Source: Ascaris suum
Lineage: Eukaryota > Nematoda > Chromadorea > Rhabditida > Ascarididae
Reading direction: 5' to 3'
Length of the DNA stretch: 64,000 nucleotides
Assembly: GCA_013433145.1 (NCBI GenBank)
Contig: CM024176.1
Location: 3,654,849 to 3,718,848 of the forward strand
Shown: positions 52,261 to 64,000 of the stretch, one piece after another
Numbering within the stretch: position 1 is the first letter of the stretch
How the letters are laid out: the number at the start of each line of letters is the position of its first letter
Translations under genes and position numbers: made by a program
Notes under the pieces: model-generated
Databases searched by the model: none
Told to the model about the DNA's origin: nothing
Seen by the model: the letters and a program-made list of their open reading frames with translations, nothing else

Positions 52261-53127
52261 CTGATTCAAACAGTGAAACTTTTCATTTCAAAGGATTTCT
52301 CCTTAAATGTTACAATCGCTGTTTGAAATTCTCGGATTGTTTATCGGTAATTGTTGATGGTTTGTTGTCTATCTGTTGCGTTGGTTGTCATCCGCGTTGA
52401 TTTTAATTTCTTCAGTATTAAGGCTTTTTTTGCACGAAATTATTTTCTCTTCTTCTAGTTCAGTCGTACTATTGAAGTGCGTTGAATTTTTTTGGATTTT
52501 TTGAAAAATCTTTTAACATATTGATTATTTCTGTTTTCTAAATGGCAATATCGCTAATCTTCTAAATTTCACTTTCGTATTCTCGGCTCGATAACGAGAA
52601 TATTTCCGGTGCCTTCGATGAATTTATTATTAATCCTTAATTACTTCTCACTACATTTATGGAAGACTGACTAATTGTGGCAAAATAAATCACTGTTCAC
52701 CTCTATGTTGGTCTTTTTGAGGGGTTTCAGTGTAGTCGCAGATTTTATTGAACGAAAAACAGTCAGTAGTTGTTGTTTATTCGTTTGCCACCAATGTATT
52801 CCGGAAAAGAAGCAGAATTTTTCATTATAGCCCACATGCGTTAATACCCTTCTCCCCTCTTTCAATTTGGAAACGTTTTCCGGAGTGCAATTTTTACTGG
52901 TTGAATGCGGATAGCGGAATAACCATACTGCGATAAGAATGAAACTTGAGCAATAAAACTCGTTGAGAAAGTCTTGCTTGAGTGGGTAACAAATATGTGA
53001 GTGAAAAACGCTGAGAGCATAGTTGCGTAAAGGTCATCCCTGATAGCAGTTAGGGGAGTCATTCTATGGTTCGCATTATATCCAACGGTCTTCGAAATTT
53101 GACAACCGGAAACTTCCAAGAATTATC

Positions 53128-53156
53128 CGACAGACAAGCAGACAGACAGACACATA
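53128..53156 (+). repeat. CAGACA-type repeat, partial copy
   Basis: CGACAGACAAGCAGACAGAC followed by AGACACAT, similar to the CAGAC-rich part of the copies at 304-400 and 58046-58146, without the upstream AGCTTCAGC block. Confidence 0.4.
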
Positions 53157-53698
53157 TGCATCAGTAGATGTGCCAATGATATAATATGCAAAGCGAATTG
53201 GCAAACCTCGCACTATGTACGATACGAGATAACAGATGGCATAAAGTCTCATTTTAGAGGACCGATTTTAAAGTAACGATGTTTCTGGATTTGTTTTTTC
53301 TCGTAATTTATACGGCGTCTCAATATTGCAGTATATGACTGACGTGACGAGAATGGTCAACAATTGCAAATATTATTTATATATAATTTCCGGTTGGAAA
53401 TTCCACGTTAATTTTCCTTTAGTACAACTGTCATTACTAAGTAACATTCCTTTGATGATTTACTTCAATATTTTCATTAAAATATCGAAACATAAAGCAC
53501 CAATCCATCTTTAATGCACTAAATTGTAATATAATTGATGATATTAGGAGGCCGGTTTGTGTTGATTGCAAGATAGAGGAGTGCGAAACAGCAAATTGAT
53601 AGAATTTTGTCTAACCGTCTGATGACCGTCGTATAAACCTGCTCAACATTCCGTGCTGCACTTGGCGTGAGCAGTGACAAGACTTCCACTGTGCCTCA

Positions 53699-53836
53699 AT
53701 GATGAAACAAGATCCAACGCCGAAAACATTTGCGGACGATCCACGAATGGCTGAGAGGGCGCTGTTACTTCATTTGTTGAAGTTGTGGCTGACATTTGGG
53801 AGCAGCGGGTATTTGATTGATGATGCATGTAATTAG
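53699..53836 (+). CDS. Short 45-residue ORF, unrecognised
   Basis: ATGATG opens 45 codons to TAG: MMKQDPTPKTFADDPRMAER, ALLLHLLKLWLTFGSSGYLI, DDACN. Codon use is balanced and the middle forms a plausible amphipathic helix. There is no upstream in-frame continuation. It could be a small protein or a single exon; a minus-strand frame over the same bases is also open. Confidence 0.2.
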   Translation: MMKQDPTPKTFADDPRMAERALLLHLLKLWLTFGSSGYLIDDACN

Positions 53837-54308
53837 GGTTTTAGTATCTGACGAGAATAAACGATTGCAACGCACTGTGTTGGACGTACAACTTTCTGAG
53901 AGAATTTATGTTCGCTTCCCATCATTTGAATAAAAAACCGCTTTAAAGCTTCGAAAGTTTCCGACTGTTTAAATTTTAAGATCTCGTTAATTTAATATTT
54001 TTTGTTATAAGGCGTTGGTGTCAAATTTTCAGATTATCTCTCTTTTTGGATGCAGATGAAGCGAGGATAGATAGAGGTAAAGAGGATAATAGAAAGTGAG
54101 GGGAAAGGGCTCTGGAAATATTTTAATAAATCAGTTGAGCAGCACATTACACTAATTTTCTGATTTCCCCATCGAGCGGTAGTTTGTCAAGGTGCAAGCT
54201 TGAATGAAAAGCAATTTCGAGAGGAATACTGAATCCAAAAAAAATTGGAAGAGCAGTTGTCGTTGCTAATTTGTTGGATTTATTTCCTCACCTAGGAGAT
54301 CAATAAAA

Positions 54309-54779
54309 TTACAAACAACCTGAATGAAATGATTCGTGATTCGTATCTTCATTCTGTTTCTTGTTCACGACCATCCATGCCATGCCTTTTTGGGTTGAAA
54401 GTTTCTCTCCATCAATATTCGACTCTGATTCGGTCTGCATGAATGCGATTGCTTTCACCTGAGGTGTAGGTATAACTGCTGCTGTCCCAGGTCATTTGCT
54501 TTCGGGCGATGCTGATTCCAAGAACAATCTGAACCCAATTTTCGGCTCCTATAGAACTTTCGAACCTGTCGACGTCTCCTAACATCCACTTCTGAGCACT
54601 CATCGTATCACTGGCTGTTGTAGCTGAACTATTTGTTTATCAGCATCCTCACGTTCAAATGTTTGGATAAGTTTCCCAAGGATATCTCCGTCTTCGATAA
54701 CATTCAGATCACAAATAAAGCTCGATATTCGTTTCGATGCGGGGTTGCTTTCTCTTCGCTTATGTTTAATGAGGAGACT
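54309..54779 (-). pseudogene. Interrupted minus-strand coding region, unrecognised
   Basis: Behind an ATTCTCAG acceptor at 54780 a frame reads SLLIKHKRRESNPASKRISS, FICDLNVIEDGDILGKLIQT, FEREDADKQIVQLQQPVIR and stops in ATGA at 54600. A second frame starts at the overlapping ATG (54603): MSAQKWMLGDVDRFESSIGA, ENWVQIVLGISIARKQMTWD, to a stop at 54412. The first frame reopens at 54491: PGTAAVIPTPQVKAIAFMQT, ESESNIDGEKLSTQKGMAWM, VVNKKQNEDTNHESFHSG, to 54309. All three look like protein. Two compensating indels in one old or misassembled exon explain this best; alternative splicing (donor GTGATA at 54608) is another option. No domain is recognised. Confidence 0.4.
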
Positions 54780-54839
54780 CTGAGAATATTGAGGCAAATT
54801 AGAAATACAGCTCGAAAGTGGCACAGTTGATTATAGGAC

Positions 54840-57800
54840 ACGAACGAATCTAACCGCAAACATAAGCGGTCTTTTACGGATTAACACTTTTGTGGTACTC
54901 TACAATGTGATTTTCGAATGTTCATCATCTCATTCTCGTCGAAATGAATGCGTTTTATTTGGAGCAATTGTAATTCCAGTCACATAATTGTCAGCAATCG
55001 AAGCATTACGAATGATATATGCCTATTCGAAAATATTCACATGATAAAACACTATCGATGTTGAGCACAAATTTTCTTGTAAAAATATAAAAATGAATAT
55101 TGCTTAAATATTGGTTGAGTGGGGAAAATATATTACGTAAAATGGCACAAGTCATTTCAATTGCATAAATTGCCAACCAAAAGAATAGATAGATAAGGGA
55201 TGGCCTTTAGTCTTGAATTGATATAGACAGCTTATACAAGCAATTTAGAAAATAAATGTGTGCAATTTTTTTTTAAACCTAAATATGCAGATACGCATAA
55301 ATTAATTATGGATCAACATTAAAATTATTATAGGTTGTCATCCTATGACATGAAAAATGACATTTATAACAAACAATCTACCTATATATTTATTTTTTAC
55401 TTCACTTCTTTACTCTGGTCATTGCATACACTTATATTGTCTATTTTTCTTCCTCTACTAACAAGGTTATGCGTTTCGTTGTGACGATGTGACGATGGCC
55501 CGCGCATAACTCAGATGTACGTGTCAACGGATAAAGGCCGAAACGTGTTCACCTTTTATTTGCATATCTATTTCATTCATTTGCATAGTTAATATTTCAT
55601 CACCTAACATCTGTCTTTTAATGTTATCTTCATCTTCAATCCTCTTACACTATTGTACTTCTCTGTAAAAACCATGAAACGTGAAAAATACCTAGAAATT
55701 TTTATACCTCTGATTTTAATGATTAGTGCGTTGAAGCAATCGATAGATCGACATGATTGCATATAAACAGATGCAAAGGTAAGATATTATTAGCTTAATG
55801 AGTTTGTGTGCAGGTAAACATCGAAGTATATATACCTTGATAAAATTCAATTGAAGTGGTCTTATTATAATTACGCTTTATTCATGAAAGGACACTTAAA
55901 TACACCAAAGCAATTCTAATCGTATTAAAAAAAAAAAATTGATGTCACCTATACTGGATTGAGCATAAACTTTACGACGGTGAAATTAGATGACCATAAT
56001 CGCTGTCATAAAACGAACAAATAGCATAACAACCTTAGATCCGTTTCGATAATGAAGTTGGACGAACATTAAGGAAAACGCTTAAGGAATCATCGAGGAA
56101 CGAATCAATCATCTACGAGCATTTTATGCATCAAAGAAATTGAAAAGGTCGCTCATATTGTCACCAATACTTGAGAGGTATTTCGATACCGAATCCTTTT
56201 CACTTTTACTGCATTTTAGCGATAGATTTTCAATTACTCGAGCAAATTGGAGATTTGCAGATCGTAGATCACTTAGTTAAAAAAAAAAGTCGCTTTTGAA
56301 AATTAACTTATGATTTCCTCGCAAAAATTTTATTTCCTTTAAAATATTTTTTTGCTTTACAAAATATAATTTTTATAAGAATAAATAATTTTTTAAGGCT
56401 ATAAGAAGGCCTTTTTGTATCAAAAAAAAAAAAACAATCGGATATATTTGGGACGAAATCAATAAAAGAGATAATTGATATGAGAAAATGTAATTAATTT
56501 CGACCATAATTTCAGTTTTTCTCACAAAAAAAAAGGAAGGAACTATTATCCGATGCTCGAAAATTTCTTCTCTATGATTGTATCTTCGTCGATATTCGAT
56601 CTTTTTTTTTAAAATTATTCCCAATTGAAGGCATGAAAAATTTTGTGTTACTAAAGGATACAAAAGAGGTTTCGTCAAGATAAATATCACATATTTGAAA
56701 TTTATTTAAAAATATTAAAAAATATATAATTCAAAGAAATATTTCAAAGGAGGTGATGTTTATTTAATAATAACTTTAAAGAGTACCGTTAAATAGAAAC
56801 TTTGCAACCGTTCAATGTCTCATGTTTCATCATAGCGAACATATTACGTATGAACGAACAGCAGTTGTTCATGCGTTTAAGGATCAATAATGATGATAAG
56901 ATATACATATGCATAGAGATGAATGATCGATAATCGATTGCCTATATTAAAGCGTTAATAAAGCCAATCGATCAATCAATCAGCTCTTTTCCGATCGATC
57001 GATACTATCGTTTTGTGATATTTAATCAGATGAACAGAATTTCAACCGCTTCTAAAATCTCTCTCCAAGTATTAAAAAGCTCTCTCGACGAAGTTCGGTA
57101 GCAGTTAGAAGAATGAGCAAATTAACTGCAAAATAAGTGAGAAGAGAAGTTCGTCATAGAGAGATTGTTGAAGGAACTACAAGGAACGTCGGATCTTCAC
57201 CAACAGTTCGGCTGAATACTTGGATGACGATTTAAAAAATTGTTTTAAGTGAAAAAATATAAATAAAAAATGAACGTGAAAAATGCTGTATTTGGTCGGA
57301 TTTTGAAATATTTGTGTTCATGAAAGCACAACATTTAATGCCGTTCCCTCCATTTGTAATAATGTACTCAGTGGTACCCCTCCCCCACCCCCTTCCCACC
57401 TTTGCATTTTTCTCGAATAGCCCCCCTCCCTGATGCTGGCTTAGGAAAATGAAAATTTCCAGGTTGCACTGATTTTTCTCTGGAAAATCTTATTATTGAC
57501 ACAGAATGCAGTGAAAAGTTAACTTCGTTGATAAAAATTCCATGCAATATTTATTGCTTTCTTGTTTTTTTTTTTTGCTGTTGGATTTCCCATCAATCAT
57601 TATTTTGGGTAACAGAGGATAATGACCTTCGAGCACGATAGGTGAAGAGTTGTTGCGCTAACGATGAAAGTTTCATATGAAAGTTCTCTGCAATGATAGA
57701 ACTTACTAAATGGTAATGATATGCGTTTTTATATTCCTCTAATTTCAGTAATCATTTCTATAAACCGTTAACGTAATATGCAAAATAAATTAAGTAATTT

Positions 57801-58045
57801 ATGTGTAGAGTAATGTTTTCGTATATTGGTTTTAATTAACCGCATCGTTGGTATAAACCGTCTGCAAAGTCCTTTTGTTTCACGCAGCCTGATAGCTGCT
57901 GGATAGTGTAAAACGTATGTGAATTTTTTCTTTTTTTTTGGCAAATATCAGCCTCTGTAACTATTTCTAAAGCTAATAAAACCATGTGAAATATGAAATA
58001 AGAAATCCCCTCATGGTATGCACCTATATTCTATACATTATAGTT
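54840..58045. other. Intergenic block, about 3.2 kb
   Basis: AT-rich. Behind a CCTTAG site at about 56039 a 33-codon frame (IRFDNEVGRTLRKTLKESSR) is open to a stop, too short to call. A pyrimidine tract lies at about 57377-57430. Nothing else is supported. Confidence 0.4.
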
Positions 58046-58146
58046 AGTAACACCAGCTTCAGCGGTTCTGGAATTGAGACCGTCATATAGACGGATAGAC
58101 ACATAAACAGACAAAGACAATACGTCACTGTAATACGCTTTTATAG
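58046..58146 (+). repeat. Dispersed CAGACA-type repeat, copy 2
   Basis: Same block order as the copy at 304-400: AGCTTCAGCGGTTCTGGAAT, then ATAGACGGATAGACACATAA, ACAGACAAAGACAATACGTC and TAATACGC. Orientation is the same as copy 1, 58 kb away. It lies about 600 bp upstream of the hsp-90 promoter elements. Confidence 0.55.
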
Positions 58147-58164
58147 AGCAAATCTACAAAGCAA

Positions 58165-58440
58165 ATGAAAATCCACATGTTGTTCATAGCAAAGCGTGTT
58201 TCTCTGCTACTTCTTGTCTTTTTTTTTGTGCTCATATTTATGCAACAATTAGCTAGATCTTGTAGTGTTTATTCTCATGCAATTTTTGCAATTTTCGCGG
58301 TAATTGTTGCAATTTGCGAAACTAAAGTTAGCAACAGGAATATGGATAAAATCGGAAAATTTTGTATTTTAATTTATTACTTTTCTCAATCATTTCTCCA
58401 TTCGTTAAATACCTACATTAAGCGGAAGAAAGCCGAATAA
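58165..58440 (+). CDS. Weak candidate small membrane or secreted ORF, 91 residues
   Basis: ATG opens 91 codons. The first 30 residues are hydrophobic (LFIAKRVSLLLLVFFFVLIF), followed by a second hydrophobic stretch (AIFAIFAVIVAICE) and a basic end (NTYIKRKKAE). It starts just after the CAGACA-type repeat. In AT-rich DNA poly-T runs easily produce such Leu/Phe-rich frames, so support is low. Confidence 0.18.
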   Translation: MKIHMLFIAKRVSLLLLVFFFVLIFMQQLARSCSVYSHAIFAIFAVIVAICETKVSNRNMDKIGKFCILIYYFSQSFLHSLNTYIKRKKAE

Positions 58441-58714
58441 ATATCCAATGAAATTATTTGTAATAAGTGGCACTTTGTAAAACATGACCGGTTGTACCGA
58501 TATGGTCATCACATTTTTTTTAAATCTTCGGTGATTCATTCAGTAGAATCACGACGACGAATTGCAACGGAAATTGGGGAAATCAGTGTACCGGTCATAT
58601 CTTACAACGTACCATCACAGGTAGAGCACACCAACCTATTCTGCTCCCTACCATATATTCTATATCCTTCTATCCCGTTGCGCATATTTAATTTTACGTC
58701 AGCTTTTTATTGGA

Positions 58715-58749
58715 TTGCAGCGATCACAATGTAATTTTGATCGCTGCAA
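58715..58749. promoter_or_regulatory. Perfect 12-bp inverted repeat upstream of hsp-90
   Basis: TTGCAGCGATCA (58715-58726) and TGATCGCTGCAA (58738-58749) are exact reverse complements separated by 11 nt. The right arm ends 11 nt before the first heat-shock element. It may be a dimeric factor site or a stem-loop. Confidence 0.75.
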
Positions 58750-58759
58750 GAGGCGCGCT

Positions 58760-58772
58760 TCTCGAAATTTCT
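58760..58772 (+). promoter_or_regulatory. Heat-shock element, three perfect units
   Basis: TTCTCGAAATTTC: TTC nn GAA nn TTC with exact 5-bp spacing, the HSF1 trimer site. It is about 610 bp upstream of the hsp-90 ATG. Confidence 0.8.
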
Positions 58773-58808
58773 CCTTTCGCGTTGCGTTCGTTGCACATGC
58801 GGCTCATT

Positions 58809-58814
58809 GATTGG
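58809..58814 (-). promoter_or_regulatory. Inverted CCAAT box
   Basis: GATTGG lies between the two heat-shock elements. The spacing is sensible for an NF-Y site in a heat-shock promoter, but six bases alone are weak evidence. Confidence 0.35.
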
Positions 58815-58838
58815 CTGCATTCAGCAATGCCCGCCCCC

Positions 58839-58851
58839 TTCGCGAACATTC
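58839..58851 (+). promoter_or_regulatory. Second heat-shock element, three perfect units
   Basis: TTCGCGAACATTC: again TTC nn GAA nn TTC with exact spacing, 67 bp after the first element. Two perfect trimers in a locally GC-rich stretch just upstream of an HSP90 gene strongly suggest the working heat-inducible promoter. Confidence 0.82.
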
Positions 58852-59377
58852 CACATGCGAGCTTACTTAAGCGTTGCGCACACATATACTTCGTTCATTT
58901 CGCTCGATATCAGCGTTCGTGTGGCGTTCGATTGTCGTTGCAGGTGGGGATGTGTTCGTTGCGTTCAGAGTGTATGTAGTTGGCGACTGTGTTGGACGAT
59001 GATTTTTGTGTAGAACGTTTTGTTGCGAAATTCTTATGTTCGTAAGTTTTGAAGTTGAAGAGGACCTAACAGGAGAGAATTTTGATGAGTGTTTAAGAGG
59101 GGTTTTCATAGATAAGCCGAATTAATATTTTCGCTGCTCTAAAATGGATCGAGTCTAATTTTTGGAGAACAAATTATTGAATTTGGAACTTCAAAATTTA
59201 TTTGTTTGTTACAGACAAGTATATAGGTGAAGACTGAAAAAAACAAGACGTGATATTTTGGAGCATGTTGAGAACGATGAGTTTTGTGTTTTTTGATGGA
59301 GGTAAATAGTTGATGATTTCACAAATCATCTATGTGCTTAGATTTGTGTTGGTCGAATCAAAGCGTGAAGTGCGAAG

Positions 59378-64000
<4,623 letters not shown>

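Noticed and set aside
56373..56690. 105-codon minus-strand frame
   Set aside because: AT-rich, non-ATG start, Ile/Phe/Lys-rich from poly-A and poly-T runs.

Overview
This window is nuclear DNA of a nematode. It is AT-rich, about two thirds A+T by eye. Genes are split into short exons by introns with TTTTAG/TTTCAG acceptors, and some intergenic gaps run to several kb. One start codon sits two bases after such an acceptor, as in a trans-splice site. The protein families also fit a nematode: an aqp-4/5/6-type aquaporin, an SSU-1-type sulfotransferase, TTLL-5 and HSP-90/DAF-21. I cannot name the species. The many introns in hsp-90 and the spacious layout suggest something other than Caenorhabditis. 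From memory, ssu-1, ttll-5 and daf-21 are all on chromosome V in C. elegans, so this may be a conserved linkage group; that needs a database check.

Layout. Positions 1-3015 (+): the 3' end of a water-type aquaporin, three clear exons ending at 3015. Positions 3016-12976: mostly non-coding, with a (TA)n tract, a C13 run, a local repeat and two weak candidate exons. Positions 12977-15708 (-): a complete five-exon cytosolic sulfotransferase (430 aa) with a 110-residue acidic/serine-rich tail, then a separate 98-codon basic ORF upstream on the same strand (16339-16635). Positions 17000-36700: about 20 kb with no gene I can name, holding four more (TA)n tracts, two more C13 runs and several isolated open frames behind splice acceptors (28216, 29101, 32326) that may be exons of unrecognised genes. 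Positions 36770-49042 (+): a TTLL5-type tubulin polyglutamylase (about 667 aa, 15 exons), including a GC-AG intron and one exon whose donor does not fit the consensus. Positions 49043-58700: intergenic, with an interrupted minus-strand coding region at 54309-54779 and copies of a CAGACA-containing dispersed repeat. Positions 58715-58851: an hsp-90 promoter with a 12-bp perfect palindrome, two perfect three-unit heat-shock elements and an inverted CCAAT box. Positions 59378-64000 (+): the first eight exons (383 residues) of cytosolic HSP90, running off the right edge.

The genes are not an operon. They alternate in strand and are kilobases apart. In C. elegans the sulfotransferase, TTLL-5 and DAF-21 all act, at least partly, in ciliated sensory neurons, but nothing here shows co-regulation. 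I found no CRISPR array, rRNA, tRNA or intact transposon. I did not find a new multi-gene system. The best leads are splice-site irregularities in ttll-5, the hsp-90 promoter architecture, the sulfotransferase tail, antisense open frames inside introns, and repeat families.
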